A DNA stretch of 64,000 nt from Paramacrobiotus metropolitanus (lineage: Eukaryota > Tardigrada > Eutardigrada > Parachela > Macrobiotidae): assembly GCF_019649055.1 (NCBI RefSeq), contig NW_026570352.1, forward strand, positions 124,001 through 188,000. Direction: 5' to 3'. The notes beneath the pieces were generated by a model. The model worked only from the letters and a program-made list of their open reading frames with translations. It had not been told where the DNA came from and did no database searches. This document shows positions 46,870-57,361 of this stretch, in pieces. The position numbers were made by a program, and so were the translations under genes. Within the stretch, counting starts at the first letter, position 1. Every line of letters begins with the position of its first letter.

Positions 46870-47289
46870 CTTGTTCAGTACCTGATGTACTTAATTAATA
46901 GCTGGCTGATATGATAGCATGATTGCATATTTACCGGAAGTTGATTTTACTGTTTCTTCGATTTTTGAATTACATACAAATATTGCAACGCTGAACCAAC
47001 CTATATTTCAAGTCGACAGTCACACCAGTTGAGTTCTTGTACTGTAATGAGCTCTACTCTGTACATTTAACCAGCCTGTTCAGTGTTCATGCTGCATCAT
47101 CTTTGTCAGCTGTCCCCCACTCACACTAGTGATAAAGAATTTAAGTTACCACTTTTTATCACAAAGCAGATACAAACAAAACGAAAACTGTAGTGAAAAA
47201 TATGAAACACGCATCAATCCGTAGTCGGTACACTTGCGAGAACGGATTAATAATCTTAACATTGTTGAACGTTAGTACTTGTAAGTACA
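46870..47289. other. Intergenic, no gene recognised
   Basis: Short AT-rich interval between the decayed F-box copy and the 3' end of F-box copy 3; nothing further seen. Confidence 0.4.
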
Positions 47290-50200
47290 CTACTGTGCAC
47301 TCGGTGTGTGAGCCGGAAGTTGATCGGACTGAGCACCTCTGCCACGCACCATTTCCCGCTGCAGTGCGCACAACGTCAGTTTGGTCAACTTGTCCAACTC
47401 CTCGCCCTGCACAGTATCCACAGTCCATTGCATCCTGCCGAACTTGACAATGACACGCGGATCGTTCTCCTGACAAGAGCCCATAATCTGCGACACGAAA
47501 AAAAAACAACAGCTACAGCCGCATCCTGACGGTTAACAGCATACGTTGTTGGTACGAAAAAGCAGCTACGAAACCTAAGAAACCCAAGAAATCTAAGAAA
47601 GCTGACGGCGTTGACTGATTTCCTGTTCCATCGACAGGGGGTCGTTTCGACAGAACGGCGATTCAGCAGACCGCGAGTTCGATATCACGACATGTCAACA
47701 CCGTACGCATTCGACTTGTTGACCGTTCACAGTTTTTCATCAAATAAATGGCGGCTGACTGGAATACAGATCGGCTTACCGTGTCGATCCGTTGACGATC
47801 TACGGAACCCGCCTCCTGTTGGGCCACATCGGCGAACCAATCCTTCAGCTGGAGTCGAGTTTCCCGACAATCAAGCGTCAACCCCTTTTCCAGCAAATTA
47901 CTCAGATACAAGTGAACGGGGACGGGATCACCGTCCACATCCAGGGTTTCGCCGCTCTCGTAAGTTACACCGTATTTAATCGGCTCGCGACGAAAGTGTT
48001 CCCCGGGACCGCTGAACGTCCCGTCCTTCCACACCATGCATCCATACACCGCTGATGCCGCCGCATGTAGATCCTCGTCAAGGCCAGTGCCCAGATCCCA
48101 GTGGAATTTGTACACAATAACTGTGACGGGTTCCTCGGGATCCAGCTCGTGCTGGATGCTGTCGATCAGATCGAAGCAGTTACCCAGAGGGGAATGATTC
48201 GGGTGTTGTTGGGATGCGTTGCTAATGATGATGGTTTGGGGGGTCCGCCGCAGGCATTTCCACAAACACATGCCTACGAGGTACGCCGATCGGCACCACT
48301 CGGCCTCATTGGGCGTCGTGGCGATACCGTCCCTATCGATGAGACGCTGGTGGGAAAAGGACACCCAGATTACGCGCTCGTCCGTCCCGATGAGATCGCT
48401 CCACAGCGCACAAACGCGACGACACTGGGCCCGCTGCACGGTGTCCAGCATGTCTAAGACCTGCCGGAGAATTTCAGCCGGTAACAAGGACAACACTTCC
48501 GCCTGATGGCGTCCTTCAACATCGGGGGGCGGCTCGAACGGTGCAGGCAATTGGTATGACTGCTGCTGGAGACGGCTTCTTGCATCGGCCATTAGCTTTT
48601 CCTAGAGGCGGACAATAAGATAAAGCAAACACTGATGAGCGACGAGAAATACAAGGCATATTTTGATTCGGGTTACCGTCACTTCTGTAATCTGTATCTA
48701 GCGGAGCTGATGCAATACAGAAACTGTAAAAATTTCCATATAATATATATCCGCCGCGCTGATTGCGGCTTATATGGAATACAGGCCCGTCGCGAGACCC
48801 CGGTGCAGTTTGCGAAGCTCCACTTTACATACCGTTTTCATCGTGCATTTTTTCTAAAATGCGCCGTGAAATTCTGAACACGAACAATAAAGCTGATTTT
48901 TGAAATTCGTTTTCCCTCACAAGACGCTTCCACGTGCGGTCCTCAATGCGACGCCCCCTGTTTGGCGTGCTTCCCCTTGTAGCGTTCAGAAATCTACTTT
49001 TCCCTCAGTTTTCATCCCACGTTTTTCTCAGTAGACTAATGAACTCTGCTTAAAATTCTGAACAAATTAGTTGGAACGGAATTTTGAAGTCCGTCTGTCC
49101 CCACAATCGACTCCCGGGAGCGGTCAGCCGTACGACAGCATAGTTTGCAGGGGTTTCCCCCCTGACTTCCCCAAGCTCACTACAACTGTTAAGTGCTAAA
49201 AACAGTACATAATACTTATGTAATTCTGCACGGCAGACACCTAAGCAAAATGAATATTTTCTGGCGTTTAAGGCAGCCCGGGGCAAATGCCGCCGCAAAC
49301 TCCAAATTATATGGTGTCCGCCTTTGTCGACTTTTTGGGGGAACGCATTTCAAAAATCGGACTCATTAATCTTGTTCAGAATTTTACGGCGAATCCAATG
49401 GTGTATTCAAAAAATTACGGTGAAAATGGTAGTACAGTTTTGCAAAATGCAGGGGGCCGGATGGAGCATAAACGCTAGTCGGGGACTCGGGACACCTTCC
49501 GAAAATGTGAATTTAACAAGTTCGCCTTTGTCAAATTCTGTCTTCAAAATGCAAGCACAGTAGCTAAATGTTTCGGGATATCCACGCAAGGTTGTGCAAT
49601 TGCAAAACCGCGATAAGACGGATACTTGAGCGCTCCTTCAGTTTCAATAAAACAGAACGCGCAGTTGGATAAGATATATCGGCCCCCTGATCCCCTCCAC
49701 AAAATAATGGAATACAGTTTTGAAAATACCATACCTCCCTCCCCCGGCCGAAATAGCGCTCCCTCCCCGAAAATAAGCCCTCTCTTCCGGGATATTTGGA
49801 CTTTTGCAAATCAGGGGTTTGAATTAGTACGGTAGACTGAAGTGTACATCCAGATAAATGCCGTTGTAACGTTGTAACAATTTTGGAACTATAGATAGCT
49901 TCAGTGATTGCTACTTAAAATTATATGAGAAAATACTCTATGGAATAGAGCGCAAGAGACTTACTAGCTGCTCGTCTTCCAACGGTGGCTCTAGCACTTC
50001 TAGCAAATACACCAGTGTCCTGCCCATGACACACACAGGCCAAAACTCGTACTTGGACGCCTCCACCGCCTCCTTCCAGGCGTCCCACAAAGGCGCGGTA
50101 ACGCAGTCACCGCCCCAGTAGTCCGCGGGAGGGGTGCAGGCGCGAGTGACGAAGTCGTAAATCCCGATGTCACGGCTGCTGATAGGAGCGTTCGCAGACT

Positions 50201-50645
50201 CCGCTAAACGCACAGAATGCGCCCGCATCAGTCGCCGTACTATGCCTTTGTCCAGCTGCATATCCACAAATATATACCGCCCACAGAAAAGATTTCGATA
50301 CAATGGTACCGCTGAGTGCCATGTCCACGGGCTAGCCGCACTGGTCCGCGCCAAGACCTCCACAGAGGGCTTTTCGTCACCCCCGGGGAACACTGCATTG
50401 TCAAAGTGCCATGCCGAGTCAATTGTGCCATCGAAGGTGTGTCCGGAGGGACGGCGGCTGTAGTGCACTGGTACCAGTTCAGGATTAACCAGTTCAGCGC
50501 GTCGTCCGGGGCAGTCGAAATCGACGACCAAACCGTTGTGTAGGACGTTGATGACGCGGCCGTGCTGCAGCGTGCCGTCGCTGGCCCGCACGTCCACCGC
50601 GTTCCACGCGTAAATGTCGTGAGAGCGGGGATACACGCTGCACAT
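47290..50645 (-). CDS. F-box protein with novel N-terminal domain, copy 3 (three exons)
   Basis: Minus-strand exons: 49965-50645, 47780-48601 and 47290-47487, all phase 0, 566 residues. The first ATG in frame is again the conserved MCSVYPRSHD (50645). Exon 1: DIYAWNAVDVRASDG, GRVINVLHNGLVVDFDCPGR, DYWGGDCVTAPLWDAWKEAV. Exon 2: F-box LPAEILRQVLDMLDTVQRAQ then CRRVCALW at about residues 267-295, followed by VIWVSFSHQRLI and a body ending DRQRIDT. Exon 3: MGSCQENDPRVIVKFGRMQW, then LTKLTLCALQREMVRG and a His/Pro tail. Intron 1 (1.36 kb) is much longer than in the other copies (58-552 bp) and is filled with unrelated repeat-like sequence. Expected to act as a substrate adaptor of an SCF ubiquitin ligase; substrate unknown. 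Confidence 0.83.
48602..49964. other. Expanded intron 1 of F-box copy 3, probably holding an old insertion
   Basis: Not found in the other family members. It contains AAATTCTGAACA-type strings at 48869 and 49054 and CCCCTGACTTCCCC-like stretches, but no reading frame, terminal repeats or target duplication I could delimit. Confidence 0.4.
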
Positions 50646-51220
50646 CGTGTCTGCCGGACTGTTTGCCAAATAGGTGTACGAGAACTCCTCTTCAGGTGTG
50701 AGAAGTCTCAGTTTATACTCAGAACTCGATGGTTCCCAGAGTGCAGTCCAACTTACGTTTACTGGATCCGAAAAGCTTGTGCTCTATCAATTTGCTATCA
50801 CAAGTTTAAAAAGCTACCAGAAAATCCATTTTTAACTTTTACTGTCCGCAGAATTAAATTACTCTATTCAAGTAAGTAAAACCTTACTTACTCGAACAAC
50901 TTGAATCATACTCTAAATTCTAATTTGAAATTTCCAACACGTTGCAAGCAAATGAAGACAGTTGACATACGAGTACTGTACAGTAATCAAGCGAGCGAGC
51001 GAAGCGAGCGAGCGTTTTTAATATGCGGTGCGACATGCGGAGAGCTGGGTCCCCGGGGTCCAGGGGCGAAGCCCTGGCTTCTGGGGCGGAGCCCCAATAA
51101 GCAGGGAGTGCGGGGGGCGCAGCCCCCCGCTGAAGCAATTGAGAAGGTAGTAAAAAAATCGAAAAACCAACCGGGTTATTTTGACGGACCTGTTGCAGCA
51201 AATGAATAGGAGGTCGTAAA
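50646..51220. other. Upstream region of copy 3 with AGCG repeat and GC hairpins
   Basis: Contains GTAAGTAA-aacc-TTACTTAC at about 50871-50891, an (AGCG)n-like tract at 50988-51015, and GC-rich hairpins. The best is GCGGGGGGC-gca-GCCCCCCGC, perfect, at 51110-51130; CCAGGGGCGAAGCCCTGG and GGGGCGGAGCCCC precede it. Confidence 0.7.
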
Positions 51221-52556
51221 TTGGGACCCGGTACATTCATACAGACCGGCCCTGGTGGATCGATTTTGGGGAACCGACATGCGGGGAACCACCGGGGCAT
51301 TTTTCACGAACCCGCCATACATATAGTATGGAGGGCCCGTTTTTTTGGACCCGGTCCGGAAATTTTGCCCGCCTCTGTTGGTGCGTTTTTGGGGAACCGA
51401 CATGTTGGGAACCACCGGGGCATTTTTCACGAACCCGCCATACATATAGTATGGAAGGCCCGTTTTTTTGGACCCGGTCCACAAATTTTGCCCGCCCCAG
51501 TTGGTGCGTTTTTGGGGAACCGACATGCCGGGAACCACCGGGGCATTTTTCACGAACCCGCCACACATATAGTATGGAGGGCCCGTTTTTTTGGACCCGG
51601 TTCGGAAATTTTGCCCGCCCCAGTTGGTGCGTTTTTGGGAAACCGACATGCCGGGAACCACCGGGGCATTTTTCACGAACCCGCCATACATATAGTATGG
51701 AGAGCCCGTTTTTTTGGACCCGGTCCGGAAATTTTGCCCGCCCGGTTGGTAAGTATTTGGGGAACCGACATGCGGGAAACTACCGGGGCATTTTTCACGA
51801 ACCCGCCATACATAAAGTATGGAGGGTCCGTTTTTTTGGACCCGGTCCGGAAATTTTGCCCGCCCCGGTTGGTGCGTTTTTGGGGAACCGACATGCGGGG
51901 AACCACCGGGGCATTCTTCACGAACCCGCCATACAAACAGTATGGAGGGCCGGTTTTTTAGAACCCGGTCCGAGAATTTTGCCCGCCTCAGTTGGTGCGT
52001 TTTTGGGGAACCGACATGTGGGGAACCACCGGGGCATTTTTAACGAACCCGCCATACATATAGTATGGAGGGCCCGTTTTTTTAGACCCGGTCCGGAAAT
52101 TTTGCCCGCCCCGGTTGGTGCGTTTTTGGGGAACCGACATGCGGGGAACCACCGGGGCATTTTTCACGAACCAGTATGGAGGGCCCGTTTTTTTGGACCC
52201 GGTCCGGAAATTTTGCCCGCCCCGGTTGGTGCGTTTTTGGGGAACCGACGTGCGGGGAACCACCGGGGCATTTTTCACGAACCCGCCATACATATAGTAT
52301 GGAGAACCCGTTTTTTTGGACCCGGTCCGGAAATTTTGCCCGCCCCGGTTGGTGCGTTTTTGGGGAACCGACATGCCGGGAACCACCGGGGCAGTTTTCA
52401 CTAACCCGCCATACATATAGTATGGAGAGCCCGTTTTTTTGGACACGGTCCGGAAATTTTGCCCGCCCCGGTTGGTGCGTTTTTGGGGAACCGACATGCG
52501 GGGAACCACCGGGGCATTCTTCACGAACCCGCCATACAAACAGTATGGAGGGCCGG
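51221..52556. repeat. 123-bp minisatellite, left part (11 units)
   Basis: Tandem units of 123 bp with landmarks CACGAACCCGCCATACATAT, TTGGACCCGGTCCGGAAATT, GGTTGGTGCGTTTTTGGGG and ACCGACATGCGGGGAACCAC. Each unit contains the palindrome CCATACatataGTATGG and the near-palindrome GGACCCGGTCC. Because 123 is a multiple of three and units lack stops in several frames, long open frames run through on both strands; these are not genes. One unit (about 52140-52250) has a short internal deletion. Confidence 0.97.
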
Positions 52557-52716
52557 TGTCACGTATTGAAGCACCGGTTTTATTGGGCTTCTGTGTACTG
52601 GCCGGATAGATACTAAATGTATAATCAAGAACACAACAGAATATTCCATCCTCTACAGGTCACAAATATATAATGTTGCTACGCGCAAGGGCGCGTAGCC
52701 ACTGCACTACATTACA
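52557..52716 (-). repeat. LTR (3' LTR in element orientation)
   Basis: 160 bp, base-for-base identical to 53671-53830 by reading. Identity of LTRs indicates a recent insertion or recent homogenisation. Confidence 0.95.
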
Positions 52717-52745
52717 CCTTCACCGGAAAAATGAAGTGAAAAACT

Positions 52746-53597
52746 TCAGGGCAAAATATCAAAATAATCTTCTTCAACATTAAAAACCGTGCTGATTTTA
52801 TCCTTCTTTCGTTCTTCACTTCTCTTTTGCTGGCAGGCTCTTTCGATATGACCTTTATTTCCGCAATGATTGCAACGAGTGTTCCGGTACCAGCATTCAT
52901 CCGGTGTGTGGCGCCATGAACCACACCGCTTACACTTGCGCCGGGACGCGCCCTCTTCGTCACTTTCCTCTTCATCACTTCCTTTCTTTGTCTCCTTACG
53001 GCGTTCACTTTTCTCGTCTTTCTTCTCTTTAGCGTCTCTCTTTGCAATTCTGTTCACCGATTCGTCTTCGACATTATTCTTTTTGGCTTCCTTTACGCTT
53101 GTCTCAAACTTGATGGCCAGCTGCAGGGCGGCGTCGAATGTTTTCAATTCCGACAACATCAAATACCTCCTGGTTGCGTCGCTTCGTATTCCCGCCACTA
53201 GGACAGCCCACAAATTCTTTTCAAGAACAGTGCTAGGGAAATCACACAGGATGGTCTTGTCCCGCATCCGTGTCGCAAAATCGACCAGGCTTTCACTTTC
53301 ACCTTGACGAAGGCTGAAGAATAGTGCCCATTCTGTGATCTGGTTGGTGTACGGCGCGTATGCCGTTTCCAGCTTCGTCAGCAATTCTCCCAACGTGAAA
53401 TCCGACGGCATTTTCGGCTTGCACATGGACACGAGAAGCTGTAAGGCTTTGGTGTCCAGGCTGTTGATCAGCAAAGGGCGGTGCTTATCGGTATGAAGAT
53501 CCGTCAGGGCAACGTAATTATCAAACAAGAACTTCCACGCTTTATAATCCATCGTTTCCGGATTAAACTTCGCCAGTCGATCCGTTAAAGTCGCCAT
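52746..53597 (-). CDS. Gag-like nucleocapsid protein of the LTR element
   Basis: The first true ATG in frame is at 53597, giving 283 residues. The N-terminal two thirds is helical with the retrotransposon-gag pattern (DYKAWKFLFDNYVALTD; ITEWALFFSLRQGESESLVD, then FATRM). A strongly charged Lys/Glu-rich linker follows. Two consecutive CCHC zinc knuckles close the protein: CKRCGSWRHTPDEC and CNHCGNKGHIERAC, both C-x2-C-x4-H-x4-C. It would package element RNA. The frame is intact. No protease motif or frameshift extension into pol exists; the frame ends about 30 bp before the LTR. Confidence 0.92.
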   Translation of the reverse strand: MATLTDRLAKFNPETMDYKAWKFLFDNYVALTDLHTDKHRPLLINSLDTKALQLLVSMCKPKMPSDFTLGELLTKLETAYAPYTNQITEWALFFSLRQGESESLVDFATRMRDKTILCDFPSTVLEKNLWAVLVAGIRSDATRRYLMLSELKTFDAALQLAIKFETSVKEAKKNNVEDESVNRIAKRDAKEKKDEKSERRKETKKGSDEEESDEEGASRRKCKRCGSWRHTPDECWYRNTRCNHCGNKGHIERACQQKRSEERKKDKISTVFNVEEDYFDILP

Positions 53598-53670
53598 TGT
53601 TACGCTTAACTTACGCTCACTTCTCTCTTCCCACTTAAAGTTCAATGAATACTACACACTTCACGCCAAT

Positions 53671-53830
53671 TGTCACGTATTGAAGCACCGGTTTTATTGG
53701 GCTTCTGTGTACTGGCCGGATAGATACTAAATGTATAATCAAGAACACAACAGAATATTCCATCCTCTACAGGTCACAAATATATAATGTTGCTACGCGC
53801 AAGGGCGCGTAGCCACTGCACTACATTACA
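53671..53830 (-). repeat. LTR (5' LTR in element orientation)
   Basis: 160 bp, identical to 52557-52716. It is followed directly by the GCCGG target duplication and then by the resumed minisatellite. Confidence 0.95.
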
Positions 53831-54907
53831 GCCGGTTTTTTAGAACCCGGTCCGAGAATTTTGCCCGCCTCAGTTGGTGCGTTTTTGGGGAACCGACATG
53901 CCGGAAACCACCGGGGCATTTTTCACGAACCCGCCATACATATAGTATGGAGGGCCCGTTTTTTTGGACCCAGTCCGGAAATTTTGCCTGCCCCGGTTGG
54001 TGCGTTTTTGGGGAACCGACATGCCGGGAACCACCGGGGCATTTTTCACGAACCCGCCATACATATAGTATGGAGATCCCGTTTTTTTGGACCCGGTCCG
54101 GAAATTTTGCCTGCCCCGGTTGGTGCGTTTTTGGGGAACCGACATGCCGGGAACCACCGGGGCATTTTTCACGAACCCGCCATACATATAGTATGGAGGG
54201 TCCGTTTTTTTGGACCCGGTCCGGAAATTTTGCCCGCCCCAGGTGGTGCGTTTTAGGGGAACCGACATGCCGGGAACCACGGGGGCAGTTTTCACGAACC
54301 CGCCATACATATAGTATGGAGAGCCCGTTTTCTTGGACCCGGTCCGGAAATTTTGCCCGCCCCGGTTGGTGCGTTTTTGGGGAACCGACATGCGGGGAAC
54401 CACCGGGGCATTTTTCACGAACCCGCCATACATATAGTATGGAGAGCCCGTTTTTTTTTACCCGGTCCGGAAATTTTGCCTGCCCCGGTTGGTGCGTTTT
54501 TGGAGAACCGACATGCCGGGAACCACCGGGGCATTTTTCACGAACCCGCCATACATATAGTATGGAGGGTCCGTTTTTTTGGACCCGGTCCGGAAATTTT
54601 GCCCGCGCCAGTTGGTGCGTTTTAGGGGAACCGACATGCCGGGAACCACCGGGGCAGTTTTCACGAACCCGCCATACATATAGTATGGAGAGCCCGTTTT
54701 CTTGGACCCGGTCCGGAAATTTTGCCCGCCCCGGTTGGTGCGTTTTTGGGGAACCGACATGCGGGGAACCACCGGGGCATTTTTCACGAACCCGCCATAC
54801 ATATAGTATGGAGAGCCCGTTTTCTTGGACCCGGTCCGAAAATTTTGCCCGCCCCAGTTGGTTCGTTTTTGGAAAACCGACTTGCCGGGAACCACGGGGG
54901 CATTTTT
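53831..54907. repeat. 123-bp minisatellite, right part (9 units, with a 369-bp higher-order period)
   Basis: Continuation of the array after the LTR element. Variants recur every third unit: the set with GGGGCAGTTTTCAC, GAGAGCCCGTTTTCTTGG and GCGTTTTAGGGG at about 54190-54430 is repeated at about 54560-54800. The last unit (ACCGACTTGCCG) is degenerate and the array ends near 54907. Confidence 0.95.
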
Positions 54908-54957
54908 ACCTACATTTGCACTTACTTTACAGGACCAATTGAGCCCCATTCATTTTG

Positions 54958-55115
54958 TAATGACTCATGGTAACGCGTTACGAGCTTTTACCACTCTAAT
55001 TAAGCGTTACCAATAATATATGTTACGCTACCATAACTGTAACAAGTTACCGTAACCACCTCAGTTTCTATCACGGTAAGAGCTACCGTAACAACTATTG
55101 TTAACGGATTGCCGT
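54958..55115. repeat. Cluster of GTTAC/GTAAC motifs
   Basis: About eight GTTAC or GTAAC pentamers in both orientations within 150 bp (for example GGTAACGCGTTACGAG, AAGTTACCGTAACC). This looks like the subterminal region of a DNA transposon, but no transposase or matching opposite end was found. Confidence 0.5.
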
Positions 55116-55118
55116 CAC

Positions 55119-55640
55119 CCTTGCTGTTGAAACTGAAGGCTTAGCCAGAGGCAACGCCGAGCTGCGGCCCCAGAAAGCGCAGCGTGGCGAGCGGAACAGC
55201 AAGTAAAACCAAAGGGATCGATTCTTCTTTCTTCTAAAAAGATTTTTTTACGGTGTAGTTCAAACGTTCCATTAATGCGATGATACGGAAGCGAATAACC
55301 GTTTGTACGGAAATCGAAGGCGGAGCCGAAGGCGACGCCGAGCTGCGGCGTGAGCAAGCGAAGCGTAGCGAGCGGAGCAGCAAGTAAAACCAAAGATTAT
55401 TACATCCTTTGCTTCAGAAAAGGTTTTGTTTACGGTTCAATTTAAACATTCACTTTTCGCGATGATACTGTACAGTAGCGAGTAACTTTTTCTAAGGAAA
55501 TCGAAAGCGGAGCCGAAGCGAAGCCGAGCTGCGGGGACAGCAAGCGTAGCGAAGCGGGCAAAGCAGCAGGTAGAACGGAACGACTTTTTTCTTTTTTTTT
55601 CGCTTTCTTTCAGCCTTGCTTTACAAAATTTAACAAAATT
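55119..55640. repeat. Three degenerate tandem copies of a GC-rich unit of about 185 bp
   Basis: Each copy has the order GGC(G)GAGCCGAAGGCGACGCC-like box, GAGCTGCGG, AAGCG(T)AGCGAGCGGAGCAGC, AAGTAAAACCAAAG, then a T-rich part and GCGATGATAC. Copies start near 55130, 55315 and 55500. No coding potential. Confidence 0.85.
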
Positions 55641-57361
55641 GAAAAGATAACTCTATCAAAGTTCAAATTTGAATTCTTGTAAATAAAATGCAGATTTTTT
55701 GAGTGCTTGATCAAAGATTCTCATTTTGTGCTACACCATTAGTCATGAGTTCATTTAGAGAAATTTTATATCCAATTAATTTGAAAAATAATAAAATAAA
55801 CCTAATCGATAAACATTTTTGTTACTTTACGGAGAAAAACTAATAGTAATCCATACCAAGGAATTTTATTATGACAGAAACCGGTATTCATGACAGGTGA
55901 ATTATGGCGCTTTGCTTTCGCAAGCGTTGCATGTAATAGTTGCTTTTCAGGGAAACAGAAAAAGTTGGTAAAACTCCCGTTCCTGGGTTACTGCCACCAA
56001 GCACTGAATGAAGTACTGAAACGCTAATTGTTTCCGCAGGAAATTAGTGGAAAATTATTGGACAAGGAAATTTGAGATCTCCGTCGGTGTTTTTTGCAAC
56101 CAGTGCGGTTCCATCGGCATTAGCGTTTTTTTTTCGTTGTGGGAAATTGCGAATGCATCCGCAGCCAAAAAAACGCTGTAAATTGCGGTTGCTTTTAAAA
56201 AATCTCTCCAGTAAATCATTTATCGTTTCTGTCTTCGCAAGCGGTGGCTTTTAAATTTCATCTGGTGAAAACGATTGAACTGAACTGACGATGGCAGGGG
56301 TTGGGGTTCTTGAACGGGCTCGAATACTTCCCAGCCGATATAAACGGGATGGCTGAGCGTAGCCACTGAACTGGCTCTGGCGGTGACCTGTATAAGTCTT
56401 ATCGGTACTGAGAATGAAATATCGGTACTGGGAATGAGAAACTGAAGAAATGAGATCAGTATCCTAAAGTAAAGAATTTGGTGCGGCGGAGAACCAGCGG
56501 AATGGGCGGCCATGTGCGGTATAGCATTATCAGTGCCCGAGCCGTACTTGCTAAAGGAATCGTTTTAAAAATAATACACCGTATCGGCATGATTCCGTAA
56601 AACGTCATAACAATAATGGTATCGCGTCGGCATCGCAGTGGTGGCAAAAACAAACTGATATCGGAGCGAACTCAGCATATCCAAAAGATACAAAAAAGCT
56701 AGGTACTCTCAACTACTGTATTTACTCTTTTTATTGATCAATACGTAGCGAAAAATGCAGTACAAAAGTATCGGTTAACAATAACAACCATCCATAACAT
56801 CATCTCCGTTCAGCTAGGTGAAAGACGAAGTACACATCTTCTTTCTCTATCTTGTCGCTAAATGTACCGAGTACAGAAACTGCATTTCCTCGTTGAATCT
56901 CGATCCCAATTCTTTGGCGTAACTACTTAGTTACTACTTTGGCGTCTCAACTACGTAGTTAGGTTGCTGTCTCACCCTGCCAAGTCTTTTACAACAAAAA
57001 CATTTACACGCTCGCTCGCTTGCACTAAGGGCGGTTACGACCTTCTATACTAGTAAGTAATTTTCGCAGTGTCAATCAACGGAAACGCCACCCTGGGGGT
57101 TTAGTATTGCACTGAATGTCACACTTCCGCCGCAGACAGCTAACGGATAGATCCAGAACGATTTTAACTACTCTACTCGTACTGTACTCGCGCGGCTAAC
57201 CTGCTCAAGTACTCGTAGGTAGTGCGCAACTGCGCATTAGGTTTTTAGTCGCCAACAGCACGTCTTGGCAGTAGTTCATATTACTTGGCACTTTGATAGC
57301 CTTCCCCACCCGCCGAGGAATTCTGCCGGTGTGCGCACCAGCAGAACGCAGCAAGACCGCA
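55641..57361. other. Intergenic between repeat block and F-box copy 4
   Basis: No gene recognised. CGCTCGCTCGCTTG at about 57012-57025 is the inverse of the (AGCG)n tract at 50988-51015. About 57088-57141 matches the promoter block between F-box copies 1 and 2. Confidence 0.5.

Larger units (their letters stand above)
52557..53830 (-). mobile_element. Gag-only (non-autonomous) LTR retroelement, 1,274 bp
   Basis: Identical 160-bp LTRs (52557-52716 and 53671-53830) with TG...CA ends flank a single gag frame on the minus strand. The 5-bp target duplication GCCGG is present on both sides (52552-52556 and 53831-53835), and the uninterrupted target exists in a neighbouring minisatellite unit near 51950. 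In sense orientation the LTR has a TATATATT box and an AATAAA signal, plus the hairpin CTACGCGC-AAGG-GCGCGTAG. TGG lies 2 nt after the 5' LTR (possible primer binding site, beginning TGGCGTGAAG) and GGTGAAGG precedes the 3' LTR (short purine tract). Protease, reverse transcriptase and integrase are absent, so mobility would need a helper element. Confidence 0.95.

Noticed and set aside
47792-48457. Plus-strand frames over F-box copy 3
   Set aside because: Antisense shadows of exon 2 (conserved F-box on the minus strand).
51221-52616. Long open frames (up to 358 codons) on both strands through the repeat array
   Set aside because: They follow from a 123-bp unit that is a multiple of three and lacks stops; several frames on both strands are equally open and no leader or domain is present.
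52870-53307. 145-codon plus-strand frame inside the LTR element
   Set aside because: Antisense to gag; its Ser/Leu-rich composition is the mirror of the Lys/Glu-rich gag linker.
51221-54907. CRISPR-like array
   Set aside because: Units are contiguous 123-bp repeats with no unique spacers, in a eukaryotic context.
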